Assembly (NCBI RefSeq): GCF_003945545.1
Contig: NZ_CP029617.1
Location: forward strand, 3,049,001 to 3,113,000
Origin: Streptomyces sp. WAC 01529
GTDB lineage: Bacteria; Actinomycetota; Actinomycetes; Streptomycetales; Streptomycetaceae
DNA: 64,000 nucleotides
Direction of reading: 5' to 3'
Shown here: piece by piece, positions 41,521 through 50,357 of the stretch
Numbering within the stretch: position 1 is the stretch's first letter
How the letters are laid out: the number at the start of each line of letters is the position of its first letter
Made by a program: the position numbers and the translations under genes
The notes under the pieces: model-generated
Database searches by the model: none
Told to the model about the DNA's origin: nothing
The model's input: the letters and a program-made list of their open reading frames with translations, nothing else

Positions 41521-41533
41521 ATGCTCGGGTGGC

Positions 41534-42439
41534 ATGAATGACGTACGGGCCGCGGCAGGGGCCGAAGAGGGCCGGGTTTTCCCCGAGGGCGTCGAGCTGC
41601 GCCACCTGCGCGCCTTCCTCGCCGTCGCCGACGAGCTGAGCTTCACGCACGCCGCGGACCGGCTCCGCGTCGGCCAGCCCACGCTCACCCGGACCGTGCG
41701 GGCCCTGGAGGAGACCCTCGGCGCGCGTCTCCTGGACCGGACCACGCGGCGCGTCGCCCTCACCGAGGCCGGCTGCCGGCTGCGCGACGAGGTGGCGCCG
41801 CTGCTCTCCCGGCTCGACGCCACGCTGCGCGCCGCGGGCAGCGAGCCCCCGGTCCTGCGGCTCGGCTTCACCTCGCTCCTGCCCGGGGCCTGCGCCGAAC
41901 AGGTCCCCGCCTTCAAGGCGGCCACCGGCGCGGGCGTGCGCCTGGTGCGGCGCGACACCCCGCTGGCGGGCCTGACCTCGGGCGCGTGCGACATCGCGGT
42001 CGTACGGGGTGACGTCCCGCCCGGCGCCGCGGTGCGCTCACGCCTGCTGCTGCACGAGCCGCGCATCGCGGTCCTCGCCCGGGACGCGCCCGAACTGGCG
42101 GGCCGCCGCGTCGTGGACTGGGCGGAGCTGGCGGATTTCCCCCTGGTCGTCAACACCGTCACCGGCACGACCGGCCCCGAGCTGTGGCCCGAGGGCCGCC
42201 GCCCGCGCCTGGCCTGCACCGCCGACAACTTCGACGAGTGGCTGGAGGCGGTCGCCGCGGGCCACGGCGTGGGAGTCGCCCCGGAACCGGTGGCCCGCAG
42301 GCACTCCCACCCCTCGCTGCGCTACGTACGCCTGAAGAACGCCCCGCCCGTCGCCGTGCGCCTCGCGGTCCCGGCCAGGGACGCGCACCCGCTTGCCGAG
42401 CGCTTCCTCGGTCAGTTCAGGGACGGGTCGTCCGGATAG
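41534..42439 (+). CDS. LysR-family regulator (of divergent MFS)
   Basis: 301 residues. Winged helix ELRHLRAFLAVADELSFTHAADRLRVGQPTLTRTVRALEETLGARLLDR (about residues 22-70) and a LysR substrate-binding domain (LRLGFTSLLPGACAEQVPAF to GVGVAPEPVARRH). It is divergent from the MFS gene. The last 28 nt overlap the 3' end of the yqgE gene on the other strand. The inducer is unknown. Confidence 0.9.
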   Translation: MNDVRAAAGAEEGRVFPEGVELRHLRAFLAVADELSFTHAADRLRVGQPTLTRTVRALEETLGARLLDRTTRRVALTEAGCRLRDEVAPLLSRLDATLRAAGSEPPVLRLGFTSLLPGACAEQVPAFKAATGAGVRLVRRDTPLAGLTSGACDIAVVRGDVPPGAAVRSRLLLHEPRIAVLARDAPELAGRRVVDWAELADFPLVVNTVTGTTGPELWPEGRRPRLACTADNFDEWLEAVAAGHGVGVAPEPVARRHSHPSLRYVRLKNAPPVAVRLAVPARDAHPLAERFLGQFRDGSSG

Positions 42440-43020
42440 GTCGCCACCATCGCCAGCTCGCTGCGCTGGCGCCTGAGCACCGCGCGCCACAGCCGCTCGG
42501 GATCCGGGGACGAGACGTCGCCCGGCTCGGACTCGACCACGTACCAGGCGCCGTCGGCCAGCTCGGCCTCCAACTGGCCGGGGCCCCACCCCGAGTACCC
42601 CGCGAAGATCCGCAGGCTGCCGAGGGCCGGGGAGAGCAGCTCCGGCGGGGCCTCCAGGTCGACGAGGCCGATCGCGCCGTGCACGCGGCGGAAGCCGACG
42701 GGGTCGACGCGGCCCGTGCGGAAGCGGATGCCGGACGGCGTGCCCTCCTCGCCGGGGATCACCGCGACGCCGAGCGCCGAGTCCAGCGAGACCGGACCGC
42801 CCTGGAAGACGACGCCCGGCGCCCCGGCCAGGTCGCCCCAGCCCTCCAGGATGTCGGCGACGTCCACCGGCGTCGGGCGGTTCAGGACCACGCCGAGCGA
42901 GCCCTCCTCGTCGTGGTCGAGGAGCAGCACCACCGCGCGGTCGAAGTTGGGGTCCGCCAGGGCGGGTGTGGCCACGAGCAGCCGCCCTGTGAGCGAGGAC
43001 ACCTCGGTCATGGAGGACAT
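42412..43020 (-). CDS. YqgE/AlgH-family protein (DUF179)
   Basis: 202 residues from ATG 43020 (MSSMTEVSSLTGRLLVATPAL); ATG 43011 is an alternative. Family motifs are visible: LVATPALADPNFDRAVVLLLDHDEEGSLGVVLNRPT, VFQGGPVSLD and FAGYSGWGPGQLEAELADGAW. The family is widely conserved but its biochemical role is not settled. No signal peptide is present. Confidence 0.9.
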   Translation of the reverse strand: MSSMTEVSSLTGRLLVATPALADPNFDRAVVLLLDHDEEGSLGVVLNRPTPVDVADILEGWGDLAGAPGVVFQGGPVSLDSALGVAVIPGEEGTPSGIRFRTGRVDPVGFRRVHGAIGLVDLEAPPELLSPALGSLRIFAGYSGWGPGQLEAELADGAWYVVESEPGDVSSPDPERLWRAVLRRQRSELAMVATYPDDPSLN

Positions 43021-43264
43021 GATCCCGCATCTTCGCCCCGAGCGGGGAGGTAACGGCCCCACGGGAACCGACGCAGATCAGGGCGCATGAGTGCGACCGG
43101 AGCGCACACGGCGGCCGGTGACCCGGAGTGCCCGGTTCCGCACGGTTCGTGTTGTGGCGAACTCATGACCTGTTCCGCACGCCCCGCGCCTTACGGAAGG
43201 GGGGTACGCGGCCATTACCCTTGCCCTTTGGTCCCCCCGTCCATCCAATCGGAACGCGAGATTC

Positions 43265-44608
43265 ATGACCGTCACCGACGATGTACTGCTTGTCCACGGC
43301 GGAACCCCGCTGGAGGGCGAGATCCGTGTCCGCGGCGCGAAGAACCTCGTGCCCAAGGCCATGGTCGCCGCGCTGCTCGGCAGCGCTCCGAGCCGGCTGC
43401 GCAATGTCCCGGACATTCGCGACGTCCGAGTCGTACGCGGCCTGCTGCAGCTGCACGGCGTGACGGTCCGCCCCGGTGACCAGCCGGGTGAGCTGATCAT
43501 GGACCCGTCGCACGTGGAGAGCGCGAATGTCGCCGACATCGACGCCCACGCGGGCTCGTCGCGCATTCCGATCCTCTTCTGCGGACCGCTGCTGCACCGC
43601 CTCGGGCACGCCTTCATCCCCGGCCTCGGCGGCTGCGACATCGGCGGCCGGCCGATCGACTTCCACTTCGAGGTGCTCCGCCAGTTCGGCGCGACCATCG
43701 AGAAGCGCGAGGGCGGCCAGTACCTGGAGGCCCCCCAGCGGCTCCGCGGCACGAAGATCAAGCTGCCGTACCCGTCCGTGGGCGCCACCGAGCAGGTCCT
43801 GCTCACCGCCGTGCTCGCGGAGGGTGTGACCGAGCTCTCGAACGCGGCGGTCGAGCCGGAGATCGAGGACCTGATCTGCGTACTGCAGAAAATGGGCGCG
43901 ATCATCGCCATGGACACCGACCGGACCATAAGGGTCACCGGTGTCGACAGCCTCGGCGGCTACAACCACCACGCCCTCTCGGACCGCCTGGAGGCCGCCT
44001 CCTGGGCTTCCGCGGCGCTGGCGACCGAGGGCAACATCTACGTCCGCGGCGCCCAGCAGCGCTCGATGATGACGTTCCTCAACACCTACCGGAAGGTGGG
44101 TGGCGCCTTCGAGATCGACGACGAGGGCATCCGCTTCTGGCACCCGGGCGGCTCGCTCAACGCGATCGCCCTGGAGACGGACGTGCACCCCGGCTTCCAG
44201 ACCGACTGGCAGCAGCCGCTGGTCGTGGCCCTGACGCAGGCCGCGGGCCTGTCCATCGTCCACGAGACGGTCTACGAGTCCCGCCTGGGCTTCACCTCCG
44301 CGCTCAACCAGATGGGCGCGCACATCCAGCTCTACCGCGAGTGCCTCGGCGGCTCCGACTGCCGCTTCGGCCAGCGCAACTTCCTGCACTCGGCGGTCGT
44401 CAGCGGCCCCACGAAGCTCCAGGGCGCCGATCTGGTCATCCCCGACCTGCGCGGCGGCTTCTCGTACCTCATCGCGGCTCTCGCGGCCCAGGGCACGTCC
44501 CGTGTCCACGGCATCGACCTGATCAACCGCGGCTACGAGAACTTCATGGAGAAGCTCCAGGAACTGGGCGCGAAGGTCGAACTGCCGAACGGCAAGACGA
44601 CGCTGTAA
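43265..44608 (+). CDS. murA: UDP-N-acetylglucosamine 1-carboxyvinyltransferase
   Basis: First committed enzyme of peptidoglycan synthesis, transferring enolpyruvate from PEP to UDP-GlcNAc. The 447-residue protein has K26 and N27 in RVRGAKN, and active-site Cys124 in GLGGCDIGGRPID. That Cys is the residue alkylated by fosfomycin, so this enzyme is expected to be sensitive, unlike the Asp-containing mycobacterial MurA. The repeated EPT-fold segments ATEQVLLTAVLAEG and DRLEAASWASAALATEG are clear. It is followed by a strong bidirectional terminator. Confidence 0.94.
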   Translation: MTVTDDVLLVHGGTPLEGEIRVRGAKNLVPKAMVAALLGSAPSRLRNVPDIRDVRVVRGLLQLHGVTVRPGDQPGELIMDPSHVESANVADIDAHAGSSRIPILFCGPLLHRLGHAFIPGLGGCDIGGRPIDFHFEVLRQFGATIEKREGGQYLEAPQRLRGTKIKLPYPSVGATEQVLLTAVLAEGVTELSNAAVEPEIEDLICVLQKMGAIIAMDTDRTIRVTGVDSLGGYNHHALSDRLEAASWASAALATEGNIYVRGAQQRSMMTFLNTYRKVGGAFEIDDEGIRFWHPGGSLNAIALETDVHPGFQTDWQQPLVVALTQAAGLSIVHETVYESRLGFTSALNQMGAHIQLYRECLGGSDCRFGQRNFLHSAVVSGPTKLQGADLVIPDLRGGFSYLIAALAAQGTSRVHGIDLINRGYENFMEKLQELGAKVELPNGKTTL

Positions 44609-44661
44609 CGCTCACGAATCCAGCCCGGCCGGCGTTTGAGGCCATCTTTTGACGGCACGCG

Positions 44662-44697
44662 AAAGGGGCGGCCACCCAACCGGGTGGCCGCCCCTTT
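44662..44697. terminator. Bidirectional intrinsic terminator between murA and hup
   Basis: A 16-bp perfect stem (44662-44677 with 44682-44697, core GGGGCGGCCACCC), 4-nt loop AACC, followed by TTTTTT on the plus strand and flanked by AAA on the other side. It serves both murA and the convergent HU gene. A degenerate intergenic repeat (CCCGGCCGGCGTTTGAGG) sits just upstream at about 44620. Confidence 0.93.
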
Positions 44698-44713
44698 TTT
44701 CGCTGCTTAAGGC

Positions 44714-44995
44714 TTACTTGCCCTTGGCCGCTTCCTTCAGCTTGGAACCAGCCGAAACCTTGACGCTGTAACCGGCCGGGATGTTGATCGGCTCGCCGGT
44801 CTGCGGGTTACGGGCGGTGCGAGCGGCACGGTGCGTGCGCTCGAAGGTCAGGAAGCCGGGGATGGTGACCTTCTCGTCGCCCTTGGCAACGATCTCGCCG
44901 ACCGTCTCGGCGAACGCGGCCAGCACGGCGTCGGCGTCCTTGCGGGTCACCTCGGCGCGGTCGGCCAGCGCGGCCACCAGCTCACTGCGGTTCAT
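44714..44995 (-). CDS. hupA: HU-family nucleoid protein
   Basis: 93 residues, the short HU form without the Lys/Ala-rich tail found in the second Streptomyces HU. Visible signature: GFLTFERTHRAARTARNPQTGEPINIPAGYSVKV, the DNA-minor-groove beta-arm with the conserved Pro in RNPQTGE. It binds DNA non-specifically as a homodimer and compacts the vegetative chromosome. GGGAG lies 9-13 nt before the ATG. Its own promoter should be in the 231-bp gap after the malic enzyme gene. Confidence 0.95.
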   Translation of the reverse strand: MNRSELVAALADRAEVTRKDADAVLAAFAETVGEIVAKGDEKVTIPGFLTFERTHRAARTARNPQTGEPINIPAGYSVKVSAGSKLKEAAKGK

Positions 44996-45226
44996 GTTTG
45001 TACTCCCGTGTTCTTTTGCCGTTGAGGCGTGATCGAAGCCGATGCTGCCAGGGTCCTCGGACAGTCCCCGGACCCGGGTCTTACGTCAGACCCTCGCGCC
45101 CGATTACGCATCCTGCCCCCACCTGCGGCGGGAAAGCCAATCCGGCACCCTCCGAAGGGCCGCAGGGCCATGGTCCGCCACCCTAAAGGGGCGTTTACGA
45201 CCGGGCGTCTCACGACGCGCCGAGCG

Positions 45227-46660
45227 TCAGGCGGACGTGGGACCCGTCACAGCGGCGCCCGCGGCCTTCGCCGCGGTGCGCACCGCCCCGGCCACGGCAC
45301 CCGCGACCTTGTCGTTGAAGACGCTGGGGATGATGTAGTTCCGGTTCAGCTCGTCCTCGGCGACGACGTCCGCGAGCGCGCCCGCGGCGGCCAGCATCAT
45401 CTCCGTATTGACCGTACGCGACTGGGCGTCGAGCAGGCCGCGGAAGACGCCCGGGAAGACCAGGACGTTGTTGATCTGGTTCGGGAAGTCCGAACGGCCG
45501 GTGGCCACGACCTCCGCCGTCTGCCGGGCGATCGCCGGGTCGACCTCGGGGTCCGGGTTCGCGAGCGCGAACACGATGGCGCCGTCGGCCATGGCCGCCA
45601 CGTCGTCGCCGTTCAGCACGTTCGGGGCCGAGACGCCGATGAAGACGTCGGCGCCGACGACGGCCTCCTTGAGGGTGCCCGTGAGGCCCTCGGGGTTGGT
45701 GTTGTCGGCGATCCAGCGCAGCGGCGAGTCGACGGCGGCGGAGACCAGGTCCTCGCGGTCGGCGTGCACGACGCCGTGGATGTCGGCCACCACAGCGTTC
45801 TTGACGCCCGCGGCGAGCAGCAGCTTCAGGATGGCCGTACCGGCCGCGCCGGCGCCCGACATGACCACGCGGACATCGCCGATGCCCTTGCCCACCACGC
45901 GCAGCGCGTTGGTGAGCGCGGCCAGGACCACGATCGCGGTGCCGTGCTGGTCGTCGTGGAAGACGGGGATGTCCAGGGCCTCGCGCAGCCGTGCCTCGAT
46001 CTCGAAGCAGCGGGGGGCGGAGATGTCCTCCAGGTTGATGCCCGCGAAGCCGGGGGCGATCGCCTTGACGATCTCGACGATGGCGTCGGTGTCCTGGGTG
46101 TCCAGGCAGAGCGGCCAGGCGTCGATGCCCGCGAAGCGCTTGAAGAGGGCCGCCTTGCCCTCCATGACCGGCAGCGCGGCCTTCGGGCCGATGTTGCCGA
46201 GGCCGAGTACGGCCGATCCGTCCGTTACGACCGCAACGGAATTGCGCTTGATGGTCAGACGGCGCGCGTCCTCGGGGTTCTCGGCGATCGCCATGCACAC
46301 GCGGGCCACGCCCGGGGTGTAGATCATGGAGAGGTCGTCACGGTTCCTGATGGGGTGCTTGGACGCCATCTCGATCTTGCCGCCGAGGTGCATCAGGAAC
46401 GTACGGTCGGAGACCTTGCCGAGGGTCACGCCCTCGATGGTGCGCAGCTGCTCGACGATCTCGTCGGCGTGCGTGGTCGAGGACGCCGCGATCGTCACGT
46501 CGATCCGCAGCATCTCGTGGCCGGAGGCCGTGACGTCGAGGCCGGTGACCGAGCCCCCGGATGACTCGACGGCCGTGGTGAGCTGGGAGACCGCGGTTCC
46601 GCTCGCGGGCACCTCCAGCCGGACCGTCATCGAGTAGGAGACGCTGGGCGCCGTTGCCAT
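45227..46660 (-). CDS. NAD-dependent malic enzyme with N-terminal ACT domain
   Basis: Oxidative decarboxylation of malate to pyruvate, feeding NADH and acetyl-CoA synthesis. 477 residues: an ACT-like regulatory domain at about 9-85 (SMTVRLEVPASGTAVSQLTTAVE), the malic N-domain (YTPGVARVCMAIAENP, SVAVVTDGSAVLGLGNIGPKAALPVMEGK) and NAD domain with VVMSGAGAAGTAILKLLL. The metal-binding FHDDQHGTA is present. Cofactor preference (NAD) is inferred from the S. coelicolor enzyme at the same position. The ACT domain suggests allosteric control by an amino acid. Confidence 0.92.
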   Translation of the reverse strand: MATAPSVSYSMTVRLEVPASGTAVSQLTTAVESSGGSVTGLDVTASGHEMLRIDVTIAASSTTHADEIVEQLRTIEGVTLGKVSDRTFLMHLGGKIEMASKHPIRNRDDLSMIYTPGVARVCMAIAENPEDARRLTIKRNSVAVVTDGSAVLGLGNIGPKAALPVMEGKAALFKRFAGIDAWPLCLDTQDTDAIVEIVKAIAPGFAGINLEDISAPRCFEIEARLREALDIPVFHDDQHGTAIVVLAALTNALRVVGKGIGDVRVVMSGAGAAGTAILKLLLAAGVKNAVVADIHGVVHADREDLVSAAVDSPLRWIADNTNPEGLTGTLKEAVVGADVFIGVSAPNVLNGDDVAAMADGAIVFALANPDPEVDPAIARQTAEVVATGRSDFPNQINNVLVFPGVFRGLLDAQSRTVNTEMMLAAAGALADVVAEDELNRNYIIPSVFNDKVAGAVAGAVRTAAKAAGAAVTGPTSA

Positions 46661-47059
46661 GGCCGACTTCCTCTGCTTTCACCTTGTAGCTGTTGCCGTC
46701 CGATGGTCGCACCTACCAACGAGTACGTGGTAGTCGCCCCGGATTGAGAACGTTTTGTTCACCGACCGTCGCGCTGCGCGGGCGGCTTGTTTTCGGAAAC
46801 TGGTTTCCACCATACGAGAAGTTGAGGAAAACAGAAAGAGGCCCCGGGCAACGAGAGCGAACAGAAAGAGGCCCACGTCACTGGGTGACGTGGGCCTCTC
46901 TCCTACGTTCATGACACCGGCCCGCCATGCTCGCCTCGCGGCAAGTGGTCGCTCGTAGCGACGAAGGTTGGGCCCGGGGGCTTGGATCGAGCCGGTGCCA
47001 CATCCAAGGTAACAAACGATCCCCGTAAGGCAATTCCCGTCCCGGGAAGTGCCGGGAAC
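46661..47059. other. 399-bp intergenic region: operator-like palindrome, direct repeats, terminator
   Basis: Contents seen: GGAAAC-TG-GTTTCC (46795-46808), a perfect palindrome 135 nt upstream of the malic enzyme; AACAGAAAGAGGCCC repeated at 46830-46844 and 46860-46874 (30-bp period); the terminator hairpin at 46867-46899; and CTTGGAT-N14-ATCCAAG (46981-47008). No protein-coding gene is credible here. A small RNA is possible but not demonstrable. Confidence 0.6.
46867..46899 (-). terminator. Terminator of the HelD-like gene
   Basis: A 14-bp perfect stem AGAGGCCCACGTCA/TGACGTGGGCCTCT with 5-nt loop. Reading the minus strand it is followed by TTCTGTT. It lies 160 nt downstream of the helicase stop. 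Confidence 0.7.
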
Positions 47060-49435
47060 TCAATCCCGGAGCAGGTCCGGCACCCCGTCCCCGTCCGGTT
47101 CGTCCCGCTCGCCCGACAGGACCGTGAGCTGCTGCGTCGCGCGCGTCAGCGCCACGTACAGCACCCGCAGGCCCGCCGGGGACTCGTCGGCGATCTCCGC
47201 GGGCGACACGACGACCGTCGCGTCGTACTCCAGGCCCTTGGCCTCCAGGCTGCCGAGCGCCACCACGCGGTCGCCGAGCCCGGCCAGCCAGCGGGCGGCC
47301 TGGTCGCGGCGGTTCATCGCGACGACCACGCCGACCGTGCCGCTCACCTGCTCCAGGAGCCGGGCCGCCTCCTCGCGCACGGACGCGCCGAGATCCTTGT
47401 CGCGTACGACGGCGAAGCGGGGCCGCACACCGGTCGAGCGGACCGCCGACGGCGACTCGGCGCCCGGCAGCGCGAGGGCGAGCACCTTGGCGGCCAGATC
47501 GGCGATCTCGGCGGGGTTGCGGTAGTTGACGGTGAGGGTGAAGCGGCGGCGCGGACGGCTGCCCAGGGCCTCGTCACGGGCCTCGGCCGCCTCGTCCGGG
47601 TCGGACCACGAGGACTGCGCCGGATCGCCGACGACCGTCCAGGTGGCGTGCCGGCCGCGGCGGCCGACCATGCGCCACTGCATGGGGGTCAGGTCCTGCG
47701 CCTCGTCGACGATGACGTGCGCGTACTCGGTGCGCTCCGCCGCCAGGCGCTCGGCGCGCTCGCGCTGGGACTCCTCGCGCTGCGGCATCAGCTCTTCGAG
47801 GCCGGTGAGCAGGTCGAGGGGGTCCAGCTCCTTCTTCTTGCGGGGCCTGTGCGGCGTACCGAGGATCGCCTGGAGTTCGTCGAGGAGCGCCACGTCGTGC
47901 ACGGACAGGGCGTCGCGCTTGAGGGAGCGGGCGACCTTGCGGACCTCCCCGGGGTTCAGGACGCGGCGGGCCCAGCGGCCGAGGCGGCGCTCGTCGCCCA
48001 TCGCCGCGAGGACCGCGCGCGGGGTCAGCTCGGGCCACCACGCGTCGAGGAAGCGGATGAAGTCGTCCTCGGAGGTGATGTCGTCGTCGAAGGAGGAGCG
48101 CAGTTCGGCGGCAAGCTCCGGGTCCGAGTGGCGGCCCGCGGCCCCGGACTGCGACCACAGGGCGTCCAGGAGGAGCTTGCGGGCGCGGGGGCGCAGCAGG
48201 TTCACCGGGGCGGTTCCGCTGAGGGCGTTGCGGCGAATGCGGCCCAGCTGGTCGGCGTCCAGTTCGAGGCGCCGCCCGAAGGCGACGACGCGCAGGCGCG
48301 TGGGGGCGCCCTGGCCGCCCTGGGGTTCCGGGCCGTCCTGAGGTTCCGCCGGGTCGTCGCTGAAGGTCAGCTGCTCGTCGCGCGGGGCCGCGGGCCTGGC
48401 CTGCACGCCCTCCAGGGCCCCCCGCGCCGCCTTGCGCAGTACGCCGAGCATCCGTGAGGAACCCTTGACGCGGGCCACCGCCGGGGAGTCGTAGACCGTG
48501 GCCTCGACGCCGTCGACCAGGGAGCCGACCGCGCGGATCGCGACCTGCCCCTCCTCACCGAGCGAGGGCAGCACACCCTCGGTGTAGGCGACCAGGAGCG
48601 GGGTCGGGGAGACGATGAGGATGCCGCCCGCGTAACGGCGGCGGTCCTGGTAGAGGAGGTACGCGGCGCGGTGCAGCGCCACCGCCGTCTTGCCGGTGCC
48701 GGGGCCGCCCTCCACGTACGTCACCGACGCGGCGGGCGCGCGGATCACCATGTCCTGCTCGGCCTGGATCGACGCCACGATGTCCCGCATCGAGTGGCTG
48801 CGGGCCTGGCCGAGCGCGGCCATCAGCGCGCCGTCGCCGATCACCGGCAGCTCTTCGCCGTCGAGGTAGGCGGTGATCTCCGGGCGCATCAGGTCGTCCT
48901 CGACGCCGAGGACCTTGCGGCCCTTGGAGCGGATGACGCGGCGGCGTACGACACGGCCGGGGTCGACCGGGGTGGAGCGGTAGAAGGGGGCGGCGGCGGG
49001 TGCCCGCCAGTCGATGACGAGCGGGGAGTAGTCCGCGTCCAGGACGCCGATGCGGCCGATGTGCAGCGTCTCGGCGATCTCGGCCGTGTTGTCCTCGTTG
49101 ACGGCGCCCTCGGCGGGCTCCACGGCCGTGTACGCGCCGTCGGGGCCCTTCTTGCCGTCCTTGCCCCGGAGCAGGTCGATGCGGCCGAAGAGGAAGTCCT
49201 CGAAATCGTTGTTGAGCCGGTTGAGATGGACCCCGGCGCGGAAGACCTGCGCGTCGCGCTCGGCGAGCGCGCCCGGCGTGCCCACCTGGGAGCGCTTGGC
49301 GGCGTCGTTCATCAGGAACTCGGCCTCGTGGATCTTCTCCTCGAGACGCCGGTAGACCTGGTCGAGATGGTGCTGCTCGACACTGATCTCGCGGTCCCGT
49401 GTGCCTGGCGGCATTACTGCGTTGAGGTCGGCCAC
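47060..49435 (-). CDS. helD: HelD-like UvrD-family helicase (RNA polymerase recycling type)
   Basis: 791 residues from GTG 49435 (VADLNAVMPPG), with GAAAGGGG 5-6 nt upstream; the frame begins at TTG 49450. The N-terminal helical arm (EQHHLDQVYRRLEEKIHEAEFLMNDAAKRSQ) is typical of HelD coiled-coil regions that enter the RNA polymerase secondary channel. Walker A is GGPGTGKT at 243-250, motif II VIVDEAQDLTPMQWRM, motif III WTVVGDPAQSSW and motif VI VLYVALTRATQQL. HelD proteins release stalled RNA polymerase, and the HelR branch protects from rifamycins; which branch this is cannot be settled by eye. Confidence 0.9.
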   Translation of the reverse strand: MADLNAVMPPGTRDREISVEQHHLDQVYRRLEEKIHEAEFLMNDAAKRSQVGTPGALAERDAQVFRAGVHLNRLNNDFEDFLFGRIDLLRGKDGKKGPDGAYTAVEPAEGAVNEDNTAEIAETLHIGRIGVLDADYSPLVIDWRAPAAAPFYRSTPVDPGRVVRRRVIRSKGRKVLGVEDDLMRPEITAYLDGEELPVIGDGALMAALGQARSHSMRDIVASIQAEQDMVIRAPAASVTYVEGGPGTGKTAVALHRAAYLLYQDRRRYAGGILIVSPTPLLVAYTEGVLPSLGEEGQVAIRAVGSLVDGVEATVYDSPAVARVKGSSRMLGVLRKAARGALEGVQARPAAPRDEQLTFSDDPAEPQDGPEPQGGQGAPTRLRVVAFGRRLELDADQLGRIRRNALSGTAPVNLLRPRARKLLLDALWSQSGAAGRHSDPELAAELRSSFDDDITSEDDFIRFLDAWWPELTPRAVLAAMGDERRLGRWARRVLNPGEVRKVARSLKRDALSVHDVALLDELQAILGTPHRPRKKKELDPLDLLTGLEELMPQREESQRERAERLAAERTEYAHVIVDEAQDLTPMQWRMVGRRGRHATWTVVGDPAQSSWSDPDEAAEARDEALGSRPRRRFTLTVNYRNPAEIADLAAKVLALALPGAESPSAVRSTGVRPRFAVVRDKDLGASVREEAARLLEQVSGTVGVVVAMNRRDQAARWLAGLGDRVVALGSLEAKGLEYDATVVVSPAEIADESPAGLRVLYVALTRATQQLTVLSGERDEPDGDGVPDLLRD

Positions 49436-49559
49436 CGAGGCCCCTTTCAAGACGTGCTGCTCGCCCGTGATGAGCAGCCGTCCACCGTACGCGAAAGGGA
49501 CCCCCCTTGTGCACCTGCGTGCGCCGGTACGCCCCCCTGGGCGCCGACGGGAGCATCGC

Positions 49560-50357
49560 CTAGACGTCGACCTCGACCAGGCGGTCGCCGTCGAAGGTGG
49601 TCACCTCGAAGTGGTCGATGTCGTTGCGGTCCATGGCGGCGCCCCCGTGCACGTACAACGGACTGCGCGCCCACTTGTTCGGGCTGTCCTTGATGCCGTA
49701 CCCCCACTTGGGCACCGACCAGGTGGTGACCGTCTCCTTCCGGCCGTCCTTGCCGACCGCGACGAGGGAGCACTTGAGCGGCCCCTTGACGTTCTTCAGC
49801 TCCAGGACGGCGTGGGTGCCCCAGGTCTTCTTCTCCGTGCCGACCGTGGCGCTGACCTTCGTCGCCGGGTCCGTGGCCTCCGACTTCTCCTCCATGTGGT
49901 GGAAGAAGGCGTCCTCGGCGGGGCTCGTGGGGTGCGGGTGGGCGGCGATGTCCGTCGAGCCGGCGTCGTCGCCGGTCACCGCGAGGACCGTGAGCGGGCC
50001 GCCGACGATCAGCGCGACCGCCGCCGCGACCAGGTACAGGCCGCGCCTGCGCCGCCGCTCGCGCGTGCGGGAGACCTCGCCGGCCAGGCGCTGGGCGAGG
50101 TGCGGTCCGGGGCGCGCGGCGAGCTGTTCGCCGATCGCCGGTACGCCGTGGCCGCCGGGCAGGTCCGCGAGCGCGGCCAGCATCGGCTCCACGCCGGAGA
50201 ACTCCTCCAGCTGCCGCGCGCAGATCTCGCACACCGCGAGGTGCGCCTCGAAGCGCGCGTTCTCTGCCTCGTCCAGGACACCGAGGGCGTAGGCGCCGAC
50301 GGTCTCGTGGATGGTGTCGTCCTGCCACTCGTCATGGTGGCCGTAGAACCCGGTCAT
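49560..50357 (-). CDS. rsuA: Anti-sigma factor, RsuA-like (ZAS domain)
   Basis: 265 residues. The N-terminal zinc-associated anti-sigma motif is H39-x3-C43-x2-C46 in EAHLAVCEICARQLEEF. A single membrane helix (GLYLVAAAVALIVGGPLTVLAV, about residues 105-127) and an extracytoplasmic domain (GTHAVLELKNVKGPLKCSLVAVGKDGRKET) follow. ATG overlaps the sigma gene stop by 4 nt, the usual ECF arrangement. It presumably holds the sigma factor at the membrane until cleavage or redox/zinc change. The names rsuA/sigU rest on gene order resembling SCO2953-SCO2954. Confidence 0.9.
   Translation of the reverse strand: MTGFYGHHDEWQDDTIHETVGAYALGVLDEAENARFEAHLAVCEICARQLEEFSGVEPMLAALADLPGGHGVPAIGEQLAARPGPHLAQRLAGEVSRTRERRRRRGLYLVAAAVALIVGGPLTVLAVTGDDAGSTDIAAHPHPTSPAEDAFFHHMEEKSEATDPATKVSATVGTEKKTWGTHAVLELKNVKGPLKCSLVAVGKDGRKETVTTWSVPKWGYGIKDSPNKWARSPLYVHGGAAMDRNDIDHFEVTTFDGDRLVEVDV

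Noticed and set aside
49436..49559. Rifamycin-associated element upstream of the HelD-like gene
   Set aside because: No convincing match to that palindrome; only a 7-bp inverted repeat is present.
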